Shown piece after piece: positions 1 to 13,025 of a DNA stretch of 64,000 bases. The DNA is from Hexactinellida sp. DTS-2022 (lineage: Eukaryota > Porifera > Hexactinellida), in assembly GCA_028753945.1 (NCBI GenBank), contig JAPNXP010000012.1:372001-436000 (forward strand), written 5' to 3'. Position 1 is the stretch's first letter. Every line of letters starts with the position of its first letter. The position numbers were made by a program, and so were the translations under genes. A model generated the notes under the pieces. It worked only from the letters and a program-made list of their open reading frames with translations. It made no database searches and was not told the origin of the DNA.

Positions 1-1701
<1,701 letters not shown>

Positions 1702-1851
1702 GTTTAGTGTTTGCCTTAGATTAGAAATTATTAGAGGCCGTTTATAGAAGAAAATTAAAGTTAGATTTTTGAGTTTATAGAATTACCTCTACTCCTGGTG
1801 TATATTGTAGAGCAAAGTATTATTAGCTATTCAGTTAGATTTGAATTAGCT

Positions 1852-3450
1852 ATGGCGCAGCACAATCCAATGCCACAGGTTATTCCACTCAATGGTCACC
1901 ATGTTCCTATCAATCCAGATTATATCCCAATGCAACGTTTCCAACCAGCCATGCAGCAGCCATTCCCCCCAGTCCCCCCTTCCCAGGCCTGTAACCTACA
2001 GAGTGACATAGTACGTGCTGTGGAGCTAATTAACAAGATGCAGAGCAAGGAGAGAGCGCCTGACGATAAGCTACAGAAACTGAAAGAGGTAATAGCTATT
2101 TCAAGGAATTATCCAGGAGTGTAATTTTTGGTAAATTTGAATTTAGGAGCGCGAAAATTTAGAATCCTCTCCTTATACCGTAACATTAATTTGTGATTTA
2201 GGCGTATAAAATTTGGATCAGACCAGGATTAGGAGCGTAATTACAGATGACTTGTATAATACACTGAGCTATTTCCGTTATGTATTACATAACAAAACGA
2301 CTAAGCCTTAATCTTGTTAATTTGAATTTTTAACTTGAGTACGTATAATTTATGGTTGATACTCGAGACTCGCCCAGTTCTATTTCAGTATAGTATAGTG
2401 GTACGCTAATTATAGGATATTATCACGCAGCATTCATTCATGTCTGTCACGAGAGGAAATGCAATTGTGCTAGATATTAAATTTATTTGTGCTATTATAA
2501 GGTGAAGTGTATACTAATACTTGTGATATCATATCCTCCAAATAGTCACGAGTGGTAACTTGAGATATCTTTTTTGTGACATGAAAATGGGTGGGACAAA
2601 AACTTAGTATATGAATATTCCTGAAATATAATCTACTGCTCTCACTCGCATTCCAAACCATATTTGTAATAATTATATTTAGAAACGTTGATTAAAATTG
2701 CGCTTTATATACAAAATGAATAAATATGATTTAATATTATCTATTGCTAAGTAGATTTTATATACGCATTCTTTAGTATTGAGTAATTAGTTTGTAGTTA
2801 GGTGTAGTAGTGTCATAACTTGTGATAATTATTAGCATTTGTTATGAATAATTTATTCAGGTTTTAGAGAGCCCATTCTTAAACACTGTACGTGAGGTGT
2901 ACGAGAGTATTTACAATTCTGTGGACAACCAGGCTAACGTGGATGCTAAAGCTAATGTTGTCGCTAAGGCTACGGTGGCGGCATTTGGTGCTAGCGAGGG
3001 CTACGGGCACCCGCGTATTGTGGAACTGCCGTTACAAACAAGCAGCAGCGAGGGACTGGGATTCAGTGTTGTGGGTGGGAAAGAATTGCAAACTCCTGTT
3101 ATGATCACCAAGGTATCAACAGGTCAGTTAAACCGACACACTCTAAGTTATTCCAGGCAAAATGCATGTTGCTAGATTGTAATTAAAAAATGCTAATTTT
3201 AGGTGGTTTGGGTGATCGGTTTGGACATTTGAAACGAGGCGATCAAATCCTGTCTATCAACGGAATAAATGTTGAACAAGAGAGACATGAACATGTTGTA
3301 AATATAATGAAATCTTCTAAAGGTTCAATTCGTCTTGTTGTTCGGTATGTACCAAAGGTTTTAGAAGACCTCGAGTCCCGAATTGAAACACAAAGGGACA
3401 AGGTAGTGTTACAGAGATCAACTTCAAGAGGACTTGATTTAGCTCAATAA
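1852..3450 (+). CDS. LIN7: LIN7-family L27/PDZ scaffold protein
   Basis: LIN7 (Veli/MALS) is a small scaffold that binds CASK/MPP-type L27 partners and holds receptors and channels at the basolateral membrane or synapse. The model is join(1852..2088,2861..3122,3203..3450), 248 aa, somewhat longer than the roughly 200 aa usual for vertebrate LIN7. A proline/methionine-rich leader of about 45 residues precedes an L27 domain (about 47-110, beginning LQSDIVRAVELINKMQ and running across the first intron to VREVYESIYNSV). Then comes the linker AKATVAAFGASEGYGHPRIV and a PDZ domain (about 130-215) with carboxylate-binding loop GLGF and the core GGLGDRFGHLKRGDQILSIN. The family block VVRYVPKVLEDLE follows. 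The first ATG after the in-frame upstream stretch was chosen. Assignment is very secure; vertebrate paralogues A/B/C cannot be distinguished. Confidence 0.95.
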
Positions 3451-4895
3451 TTGAGGTATCAGAGTGTGTATGTATCTTCTTAATTCTATGCTGGTTGCTG
3501 TATTTATCTCTGGACAATTTAAATTTGTGGATTCTATTAAAATACAATAATTTATCCTGTGATTACCATTCACAAAAGGAACTATTTTAGATTCAATTTT
3601 AATCAGGTTAAAGAGCAAACATAACTGTTCTCTCATTACACAATTTATGTTGTCTATTATTCCTTTCAAGGTACAACTTCTTTGAATGAGAACTAATTAT
3701 TTAAATTTCAGTACGTCTTTAGTGAATCCGAATGACTTTATAAAGGAAAAATTTGCAATCGTTATGCTTAGCCTCAGGTATTCATTTTGTCAAGCCATCT
3801 ACCCTAATAAGGAAATACAGTTTATGTTGGTAAAACCTTCAAGCCATATTGTACAAGAGATGAAATCAGTTACCCTGCTGTATAGTCAGAAGACAAGAAT
3901 ACTTCGCATTTACTTAAGTTTTCTGAATTCATAAAATAACAATATGATTGTCTCTTCGAAATGACAACATTCTTCTGGTTTTCGTGTAATTATTAGCTTT
4001 CTTTGCATTTTCTATGATTCCAAGGTTTCTCTTTAATTTGATATGACTCCTATACTACAGTAATACACACAGTTACTTTCCCATTTCATTGTCTCGCTGT
4101 ACCTCATATTTCACATTCTTCTCATTCCAAACTTGTAATTTCTTTTTGGAAGCAAACATTTTCCACTCAGCAGGTTTCTGAGTAATTTTACGCGTGATTG
4201 GAGATAATATTTATGAAGAGAGTAATCATTTATAATTAATAACTAATTATTATGTTAATTAATTTGCATTTAACTATGATGATAAACATTTTCCACCTAA
4301 TTTTATGCCATCGATGCAACTAATCTATGACTAATTAGACTGTATTACAGTGACGCAATTCACCATTAGTCTAGCATGCTTTCTACACGATAGGTTGCTT
4401 CCTCAGAAGTATATAAATTGTTCAGTCCGTTATCAGAGAGCATTCTTACACACGTATCTACTTTTTAGGTTTTACAAATATTTAGAGTTTGCTTATATTA
4501 TGCACAAATTTACATTTTAATTAATTAAGTTAGTGTAATCTATTCTTTAAACAATAGACTTAATACTTACGTATTTGCTACGCACTTACTATCATATCTT
4601 TGTTTCTATGACGACTATAAAATATGTACGTATATTCTTTATTTAAAAAAAAAGTTGACTCCTGTTAGTAATTATCTAACCTCGCATATGTGAGCATCCG
4701 ATATTTCCATAAACATAAGTATAAGCAAGCGCAGATGGGACGGTTTTATCAAAAATCTAGGTACTAGCTAGTTTGTTCGGATTCCATGTATGTTCGTAAA
4801 GTATATAAAGGATTGATACGCTCTTATATTTCATATCAATTTTACTTCTATATTACATTATAGCCAAAACATTCAATACTTGTATAACATATACC
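3451..4895. other. AT-rich intergenic DNA between LIN7 and the Rheb-like gene
   Basis: No convincing gene is seen. The stretch holds the LIN7 3' flank and the upstream region of the Rheb-like gene. A short open frame at 3686-3934 has no recognisable domain and AT-driven composition, so it is left out. Confidence 0.6.
4802..4810 (+). promoter_or_regulatory. Candidate TATA box of the Rheb-like gene
   Basis: TATATAAAG lies about 85 bp before the start codon of the intronless GTPase gene. This is a suitable distance for a TATA box with a short 5' leader. Because the gene has no introns, its own promoter would need to have been acquired or kept. Support is positional only. Confidence 0.4.
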
Positions 4896-5462
4896 ATGCC
4901 TATCAAACTGAGAGAAGTTGCCATTATGGGAATGAATAGCGTTGGGAAAAGTAGCTTGACAGTCCAATTTGTCCTGAACTTCTTTCAATCGGAATACAAT
5001 CCAACAATTACTGATCGTTATTCCAAGGACATCACTATTGACAGCGTACGATATTCATGCACTTTCATCGACACAGCGGGGCAAGACGACTACTCAATAT
5101 TTCCGTCGAGCTGTTCTTTAGTGCACGGGTTTATCCTCGTTTACTCCATAAACAGTCGCAAATCCTTCGACCTCTTACCCGTTATTCGACAGAAAATCGT
5201 TGAACACAAGGGAGACGAAGACATCCCACTTGTGATTGTTGGGAACAAACAGGACCTGGAGGGGGTGCAGCGCACAGTTCAAACTTCCGAGGGAAAGGGG
5301 CTGTCTGATGATTGGAACGCTACTTTCTTCGAAACATCTGCAAAAGAAAATATCAATATTTTGAGTGTTTTCGAGTCGGCGATACATGAAATTGAGCGGA
5401 AACAAAACCCTCACATTCTGCCTACACCTACAACGCAACAGAAGGATTGTGCCATTCTGTAA
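4896..5462 (+). CDS. RHEB: Rheb-like small GTPase, intronless, CAIL prenylation box
   Basis: This 188-aa Ras-superfamily GTPase is closest in pattern to Rheb, the lysosomal activator of TORC1. The P-loop is GMNSVGKSS (about 11-19), where Rheb has Arg-Ser before VGKSS. The effector region is YNPTITDRYSK, switch II is DTAGQDDYSIF (the DEYSIF pattern is a Rheb trait), G4 is GNKQD and G5 is ETSAKE. It ends in a CaaX box, CAIL. A terminal Leu favours geranylgeranylation, whereas mammalian Rheb ends in Met and is farnesylated. The frame is uninterrupted, and a single exon among split neighbours suggests a retrocopy or an ancestral intron loss. All nucleotide-binding motifs are intact, so it looks functional. 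It could be another Rheb/Rap-like paralogue. Confidence 0.85.
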   Translation: MPIKLREVAIMGMNSVGKSSLTVQFVLNFFQSEYNPTITDRYSKDITIDSVRYSCTFIDTAGQDDYSIFPSSCSLVHGFILVYSINSRKSFDLLPVIRQKIVEHKGDEDIPLVIVGNKQDLEGVQRTVQTSEGKGLSDDWNATFFETSAKENINILSVFESAIHEIERKQNPHILPTPTTQQKDCAIL

Positions 5463-5821
5463 CCACACCAAAAACACCTGCGACAACTATATTAATCTCA
5501 CCTTCTTATTCTGCTCACATTCGCAATTCCCTTTTTATCTACACCGCGTATATATATTATTCCCTGTACCTGTACTCTCACCCCTAACTGAAGAGCATGC
5601 AATTATAAATGAAACAGCTTTCAGAGTTGAGTTTTATCTCCAGTTGAAACCAAGTTACCCTTTTTAGTTCTCAACACCAGCATTTTTCGCGTTTTCTGAT
5701 ACTCAAACCTTGTTCAAAGCCCTACATGATATAATGATAATTATTTGCAATTGTACTTTCAATTATTTATTATGACAATAATAAAGATACTTGCCAATGA
5801 TTATTATCTTTTAAAATACCT

Positions 5822-6003
5822 TATTATAGGAAATTAACGCGCCATGAAATTAACCCTCCATGAAATTAACGCGAATTGGAGCTGAACATTCTCAAATACA
5901 TGAAATTAAGGCCAGGTCATGGAAATTAACGCTCCATGAAATTATCGCGAAGGAAATTAACGCGATTTGGAGAAATTCGCGTTAATTTCCTATAATAAAG
6001 TAG
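5822..6003. repeat. MITE-like element built from GAAATTAACGCG repeats
   Basis: The stretch starts TTATTATAGGAAATTAACGCG and ends with its reverse complement, CGCGTTAATTTCCTATAATAA. Between the ends are several direct copies of a (C)ATGAAATTAACGC-type unit. Terminal inversion plus short length suggests a non-autonomous DNA element. There is no coding capacity. Confidence 0.65.
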
Positions 6004-7222
6004 TCTAACAGATATTAATTTTGCTCTTAGTTGTTAAGCCAGGGTGATGCAATGTCTTTTTTTCGACACCCGATAACCCCCAATTTTTATTGCCTTTTTA
6101 ATTTCCTGCTATTTAGCAAAATTATACAATGGATGGACAAACTTCCGAGCTACATATTTTAAGATGTGCAACTAGGTTGAAAGGATATACCATGTCTATC
6201 AAGTAGATTGGAAGCCTATTTGGGCATAATAAATAGTATTTAATTAATCAGGAGATTAATAATCCTGAATTTTTTCTAAAATTTATTCGCGTTAATCGCT
6301 AGGGCACGCAAAAGATTTCCATCGTCGAAATAGGTATTTTAGCGGCAAAATTTTTCAATTAATGATCACGGGTCTAAAGATGCACCATATGTTACCCCTG
6401 GAATATTTTTGGCACTTTCTGATATTTACATATACTTGGTGTTCCTAGCGTATTAGTCCTGGACCTGCGTCCTACGAATTTCGCCGTTATTTAGCACAAT
6501 CAGAGGGTCTGAAATCCTGTAATGGCTTATATTTTATCCCAAATTCGCAGTATTAGGACTGTTGTATGACGGTTTACTTACCATGACGGTTTACTTACCT
6601 CTATTACTATAGCAATAATTAACCATTGATACTTTCTATCCATGACGGTTTGGGGAAGCTCCATTTGTCCGAATTTTGATGTTGTCATTTGTCCGAAAAT
6701 GTGGGACCGTCACTTGTCCGAATCGTTTTCAGTATGTTGTCACTCATCTCAAATTCTAATTGGAAAATGTCATTTTGGCCCAAAATATCTAATGCTAATA
6801 TGGAAATTATTAAATGCTATGTTGTTGCAATGTCAAATTATGAAAAAGTAAATTGGAATTTGAGATGTGGATCCTTATAAGTGTAGATGTGTAATAGGAA
6901 GTATAAACTGTGAAGCCATTGCAAAGACCGAAAGACGGTAAGTAAACCTGTTTTGACGGAAATGGATTCCCTACAGATTTGGACCGGGAGTCCATTTCCG
7001 TAAAATATGTAAAATATAGATAGTGTTTGACGGATTTGGACCCCCCTTTAACTTGATAATCAAGTCATCGTTATTGAGCCTTTACTTCCTGTTTGTCATC
7101 ATACATGCTTACTTCCCAACTAGTACTCTATTTGAACATTTCTATAAATTTGTGTCATTTATCAATACACTGTTTTGACGGATTTGGACCCTCCTTTTAA
7201 TAACATAGTAAATAAGAGATAT

Positions 7223-7392
7223 CTTATATGTAGACCGTCTAGAAATAGACCAGGTTTTATTCCCTATGCATTAGTATTACCCATAAAAAGCAGGGCAAGT
7301 GGTCTACAGAATTTATAGACGGTCTACAAATTTTTGGCTTATTTGTATGGGCTTTTATAGACCGTCTATTTCTAGACGGTCTACATATAAGG
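7223..7392. repeat. Inner palindromic element with GTAGACCGTCTA ends
   Basis: The left end CTTATATGTAGACCGTCTAG is matched by the inverted right end at about 7366-7392. Extra GTAGACCGTCTA-like copies lie inside. It sits within the larger inverted-repeat element and is another non-coding insertion. Confidence 0.55.
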
Positions 7393-7786
7393 ATGCTCAG
7401 TAAATAACCTACGAGTTTACTAAAACTCAATTTTACTTATTGTAATCTTCATTAATTTCTCCAATTTTTGGAATTGCCTGTAATCAAGCGGCCTGAGTTT
7501 CACAGATATACACGAGTATTAACTTGAGTGGTCAATATATCTTTGTTGTTAGTGTATTGATAAATGACACAAATTTTCAGAAATGTTCAAATAAAAGTAA
7601 TATCAAGAGAGTTGGGAAGTAAGCATGTATGATAAATTGATAACAAAGAGGAAGTAAAGGCTCAATAATAATGACTTGATTATCATGTTAAAGGGGGGTC
7701 CAAATCTGTAGGGGGTCCATTTCCGTCAAAACAACACTAACAACAAAGATATACTGAGCACTCAAGTTAATAATTGTGTATATCTG

Positions 7787-8494
7787 CAGGGCCGGATTAA
7801 CAGAGGTGGAGGCCCTGGGGCAACCAGTGTAGTGGAGGCTCCTAACTCCTTCCACCAGAGTGGACCATGGGTCATGGGCAGGATCGGCGGAAGAGGGGCG
7901 GTTGGGGCGGCCTGGGCCGCCCCACTTTTTCTGTGATTTTTTTGGTACTCTGAAATTTCGCGGGGGTGTTTTTTGACTCTGCAATCCTCACAATTATCAT
8001 CATAATACAAGGCCGCCCCACCTCTCACGAGCTTCCGCCGGCCCTGGTCATGGGTTATGGGTCATGGACTCATGGGTCACGGCTCTGTGACCCATGACCC
8101 ATGATCCATTTGGAATTCCAGTTATAGTACGAATCAAATTTACCCAGAAACATTACAGGGTATGTCTTTGGTATTAGAAATCATCCAAAATTAATTGATT
8201 GACAAGCATCATATATTATACATATATTGTGTTACATAATGTTTGGATATTAAAAATAGATATTTAAAAAGGTCAATGGATAACACGTTGGGTCAATGGG
8301 TCACTCAATGGGTCATGGGTCACAAATGCGATGGGTCATGGCCTCATGGGTCACCAATGTTGACCCATGATCCACTCTGCCTTCCACTACAATTGTCCAG
8401 TGAAAAATGAAGTACAACTTTGGTGGTGGAGGCCCTTTGGTGGTGGAGGCCCCGGGGCAGTTGCCCCGGTTGCCCATGGGTTAATCCGGCCCTG
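7787..8494. mobile_element. Nested hAT-type non-autonomous element (708 bp)
   Basis: The element begins CAGGGCCGGATTAA and ends with the reverse complement TTAATCCGGCCCTG. It is flanked by a perfect 8-bp direct repeat, TATATCTG (7779-7786 and 8495-8502). Short CAGGGCCGG-type ends with 8-bp duplications are typical of hAT elements. The interior has many GGGTCATGG-type short repeats in both orientations and no transposase frame. It inserted into the older 6561-8808 element. Confidence 0.8.
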
Positions 8495-8814
8495 TATATC
8501 TGTGAAACTCAGGCCCCTTGATTACAGGCAATTCCAAAAATTGGAGAAATTAATGAAGATTACAATAAGTAAAATTGAGTTTTAGTAAACTAATAGGTTA
8601 TTTACTATGTTATTAAAGGGGGGTCCAAATCCGTCAAACACTATCTATATTTTACATATTTGACGGAAATTGACCCCCCGGTCCAAATCTGTAGGGGGTC
8701 CATTTCCGTCAAAACAAACCGTCTTGGATAGAAAGTATCCATGGTTAATAATGGTTATAGTAATATAGAGGTAAGTAAACTGTCATGGTAAGTAAACCGT
8801 CATACAACAGGACT

Positions 8815-9500
8815 CTACAGGTCAAAATATTCGGGTTCACGTCAAAAAATCCAAGAATACGTATATCAAATTATGGGAAATTAGGATCATATAAGAATTG
8901 AAAAACAGCGGACTTTTTCCCCCCCCTATAATATCCAATTTGAATCTTTCCAAGTTCCTATTCTACCACACTGTTTACAGGCTAAATTACAGAGCTTATT
9001 CGCTATTTTGACAGCAAGATAGTTGCTGTTAGCAGCAAGTTATAGCTAGCTATAACTTGCTCCTAACAGCAACTAACAATGCTTACGAATTGAAAGCTAT
9101 ATATAGTTTTCAATTGTAAATATTGTCATGTTTTTTGCATTTTTTGTGAGCTACGTAAACCAATAATCTATAATTATTCTATAATTATTCTAAAACCATG
9201 ATCTATATTACTATTTCGCATGAATGAAATGATTCAATGGAACTTGCATTAATTTATTAAATTTTACAATTTTTACGATGTTTAATATGAATAAAAATTG
9301 ATACAGCCATGACATTCAGGAATTACATGGTTGTGTGAAACATTCATTGTTGGCCTCATCATAATTTCATGATTAACGAGCCTTTCGGTCTCGGTCGCTT
9401 TGCGACAGATCTGTGCTACGCACCTCAAGTTAACGGCCGCTGTGCGGCCTTAGTTCTCACACTTTCTACCATGGAAATGGTAGAAAGGGACGTTATGATT
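8815..9500. other. Repeat-derived intergenic DNA
   Basis: No gene is seen. Small inverted motifs such as TAGCTATAACTTGCT near 9035-9062 occur. A GC-rich patch near 9380-9450 has the pattern CGGTCTCGGTCGCTT...GCGAC and recurs near 10160-10280. Confidence 0.5.
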
Positions 9501-9504
9501 TTGA

Positions 9505-10150
9505 ATTTTCATTAATTTGTTGACCTATTTTGTGTAAACAACAACAACAAATATTAATATGCGAAATTCGTGTTCAGCATACTTGTTTACCTATAATACC
9601 CGTTGAAAGCTAACTTCTAGGTTGATTTTGAATTTTCATTAATTTGTTTACCTATTTGTGTAAACAACAACAACAAATATTAATATGCGAAATTTATAAA
9701 TGCGAAATTCGTGTTCAGCATACTAGTTTACCTATAATACCCGTTGAAAGCTAACTTCTAGGTTGATTTTGAATTTTCATTAATTTGTTTACGTACCTAT
9801 TTTGTGTAAACAACAACAACAAATATTAATATGAGAAATTTATAAACGCGAAATTCGTGTTCAGCATACTTGTTTACCTATAATACCCGTTGAAAGCTAA
9901 CTTCTAGGTTGATTTTAAATTTTCATTTATTTGTTTACCTATTTTGTATAAACAACAACAACAAATATTAATATGAGAAATTTATAAACGCGAAATTCGT
10001 GTTCAGCATACTTGTTTACCTATTATAACATTTGGAAGTTAGTTTCTATCTCATATAAATGCGGTTTCTATTCCCCCATCACTTTAATACAATCCGGACA
10101 AACAAATTCACGAACACACAAACACACACACAAACAACAATCGAGAATTA
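9505..10150. repeat. Tandem repeat, about four copies of a 110-145-bp unit
   Basis: Successive copies contain TTGATTTTGAATTTTCATTAATTTGTTTACCTATT, then AACAACAACAACAAATATTAATATG, then CGAAATTCGTGTTCAGCATAC and GTTTACCTATAATACCCGTTGAAAGCTAACTTCTAG. Copies start near 9506, 9622, 9763 and 9907; the first is shorter. The last copy runs into a segment shared with the lysyl-tRNA synthetase intron (GCGGTTTCTATTCCCCCATC). The ACAAACACACAAAC tail recurs near 10650. Confidence 0.75.
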
Positions 10151-11334
10151 ATAATACGAGCCCTTCGGTCTCGGTCGCTTCGCGACGGATCACTCTCTCA
10201 CAAAGGCCGCTTCGCGACCTTTGTTCGTTCGTGGTAGACACTATGTAATACAAATAACGGCCGCTTCGCGGCCTTACCCACCGTGAGGTAAAAACAGAAT
10301 AGAGAAAAGATTTATCTAGTTCAAATAGGAATTTATAAAAATACTTATTCATATCTAAATATCTAAACTTATGCACTTCTGTATGCTATTAATAAATCAC
10401 TAATAGAACTAACAAAACTATACATGCAGGTGGAGCCAGCAGGTAATCACCAAACCTCAATATGTGGAGTGAATTTTATATGTGAATATGTGCAATGAAT
10501 TTAAAGCAATAATTATAATAATAATAATAATAAATTCCCACGTGACGTCATAAACCCATAAAACCAATAGATCGTTGTCGCAGTACAAAATTACCCTAGG
10601 ATATAAATTTTCAGCTTTCTGGGACTCGTAGTCTTTTCAATCAATTCTGGACAAACACACAAACACACAAACACACAAACAAACAAACACACAGACAAGA
10701 ATTCCGCTTTTAATATATAGATAGATATGATGAAAACAAGGCACATCCATGACTTTCAAAATTACATGGTTGTGTGAAACATTCATTGTTGGTCACATCA
10801 TAACTTCATGATTTTTCATCGAAAATTATGACATGTTTGTAAATTTACATTCATTCAAGTTGAGCTATTATTATACTGAAAGGCTAAATTTACGAAGCTC
10901 TGCCTTCAATAAATAATGGCATTGAGTTTGTTTTCAACGTAGTCCCGAGTTCTAATTGCAATTGTGTTATAACATTCCTATTTTATATTTAAACTGCTCA
11001 AAATGATAATCAATTTTATTTTAAATACTTCTACCATATACGTACGTATTGGACGGCTAGTATACATTAGATATTTTAATTTCACTCCCTGCTGTACAAG
11101 GCGATGTCGCTAATTGCTGAGTTAACAACAAACACAAATCCAGTTCAGATTCACATTAATCTAAAGAAACTAAGTCTTCTAATAACCATTTATATACACT
11201 TCTAATGCCTTCTTTGCGTACTGCTGTTCATGTATATGTATTTCTTCTGAGTTCATTGGTATTCATGTGTAAATTAGATATTCAATTCCTGACCAACTGT
11301 AGCCATCTGCATTCACGTATTTACTGAATAGAGA
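10151..11334. other. Intergenic DNA upstream of LZTFL1
   Basis: It contains GC-rich CGGTCGCTTCGCGAC motifs near 10160-10280, an AAT/TAA microsatellite near 10520 and an ACAAACACAC run near 10650-10700. No coding region is supported. The last few hundred bases should hold the LZTFL1 promoter, but no clear motif is seen. Confidence 0.5.
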
Positions 11335-12902
11335 ATGGAATTTGGTTTGAATGAAACGCATACCTCAGAGATAGTTAATTTCCTACGGTTTTCACGCTAC
11401 CAGAGAGCGCAACGGTTGAAAGGTATCGACTGTGCTTTCCAAGACCTGATAGAGAGCCGCCTTGCGGAAGATAACACCTTTACAGATATGGAGGTATTTG
11501 TAATTGTAATCACTGTGTTTTAATTCACTAAATTCATTATAATATTATGGTTGATAATTCTTTTGTTGCATTGTGCAAGGATTTATTCAAAATTACACTG
11601 ATTACGAACATGCTATGTGATAGAGAAATAGCATATCTGACTAGACCAAATTTATGCCTCATAAGCAGTTTCAATTCACTTACGAGTTTGGTTCTATCTT
11701 AATTAATTAAGTGTTATGCTATAGATACATTATTGCATAATCACATGCAGCAGAACCTCGTTTGTACGAAATCTAGGGGACCGTCAAAAATGGGTTCACC
11801 TTACCCGGAACTCGTATTATCAAAATATCATTTGTATTGAAAGGCTTTATGTTCGTATTAATTAACAGTGTTCATACTAACGAGATATACAGTCATATAT
11901 GGGATTGTAGGTGAAGGAAATGCTTGAGGGTCTGCAGTGTGTGGTTATCAGCGACATGGAGTCTGAGCTAACGCACAGCGCTCACACGAACACACTGTTG
12001 CTCAGACAGCTGTTCCAGCAGGCAGAGAAGTGGCACCTGACGCTACAGGCCGATATATCCGAGCTGGAAAACAGAGCCCTACTGGACGGGATTAAGGAAT
12101 TTGAAGAAAAAGAGTTTGTGTTATCAGGTTGTTAATTGTGTGTTATGCTCACCATATACGACTGTTGCTTGCAGTATGTTGCATATTTATGCAACATGTT
12201 TTTCATGGCAATATAATAGTTTTAATTCAATGCGCAAACTTACATGAAAACTCAACATACCAGATACAACTTTGTTGCATGAAACATTACAATGTACATT
12301 TTTCAACAAAATTCAACATAGTATACGAAAGCAACATTGTTGCATTGTATCCTCAAGACTTCTAACCCAATTTACAGCACACTATAGGTGCTGTCAAGCT
12401 GACCTCTCCTCCCCCCGCTCCTAAGCCTAAACTGGCGCCTCTCAACGAACCAGGCGTATCCTTAATACTGGAGAAAGAACTGCAAGAGGTGAAGTCAGAA
12501 AACGATACACTTCGGATAAAGATTAAGACTCTCGAATCTCGGTTTAACTCCATGGCTAAGGAGTCGACTGCTTACAAGAGAGAACTTGAGTTTGCAAAGG
12601 ACAAGCTTTCTTCTCTGGAGAGAGAAAATGCTTCGATTCTACGCGACAATTCTCCTAAAGTTGTAGATAAACCAATAAAACCGGTGACACCTCAGATCAC
12701 AACTGAGAATAAGGAGTTGGTAGATAGCAAGCATGAGATACTCAGACTTAGAGCTGAATTGGAAACTGTGAACAGTGAGCTAGATAAGAAGCTGCAGGAG
12801 ACTTCTCAATTCCAGAATTTAAAGAAAATATTGGGAACAAAGAACGAACAGTTGAAAGACTTGAGAACACGAATAGCTAAATACGAGCTGCCTCCCGAGT
12901 AA
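11335..12902 (+). CDS. LZTFL1: LZTFL1 (BBS17) homologue
   Basis: LZTFL1 is a cytosolic coiled-coil protein that binds the BBSome and controls its entry into cilia and removal of signalling cargo. The model is join(11335..11493,11911..12127,12388..12902), 296 aa; human is 299 aa. The N-terminal helical region carries family blocks GLNETHTSEIVNFLRFSR, CAFQDLIESRLAED, NTLLLRQLFQQAEKWHL and LQADISELENR. A proline-rich hinge near 135-150 with APLNEP follows, then a long coiled coil to the end with the closing pattern LKDLRTRIAKYE. The frame is open and phases agree. The third-exon acceptor at 12387 was preferred over one 10 nt upstream because only it keeps the phase. Intron 1 contains a CAGT-ended element. 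The gene lies 123 bp before another ciliary gene, CC2D2A, on the same strand. Confidence 0.93.
11747..11893. repeat. CAGT-ended MITE-like element in LZTFL1 intron 1
   Basis: It starts near CAGCAGAACCTCGTTTGTACG and includes AGGGGACCGTCAAAAATG. It ends with inverted CATACTAACGAGATATACAG. It belongs to the same broad family as elements in many other introns of the window. Confidence 0.6.
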
Positions 12903-13025
12903 TCTCTCCGTATTACAACGCACTTGCCACTTATTTAACTGTAGTACTATGTTACTGTTATTAATAGAGTAACCAATTCAATATGTATTTACGTCAATTA
13001 ACACGTTCTGATTTCACTCCGTAGC

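Larger units (their letters stand above)
6561..8808. mobile_element. 2.2-kb non-autonomous inverted-repeat DNA element, nested composite
   Basis: The ends are exact inverted repeats starting GTTGTATGACGGTTTACTTA, and similarity continues for about 95 bp at each side. AGGACT is repeated directly on both sides (6555-6560 and 8809-8814), as expected of a 6-bp target duplication. Inside, further inverted blocks containing CCATTTCCGTCAAAAC and GTCCAAATCNGT occur near 6940-7200, 7610-7735 and 8600-8725. This suggests repeated insertion or duplication of related elements. No transposase frame is visible; the short open frames inside lack recognisable domains. Confidence 0.7.

Noticed and set aside
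3686-3934. An 82-residue open frame after LIN7
   Set aside because: AT-driven composition, no domain, no splice or promoter context.
7688-8585. Open frames of 72-98 residues in the repeat region
   Set aside because: They lie inside the nested inverted-repeat and hAT-type elements and show no transposase motifs.
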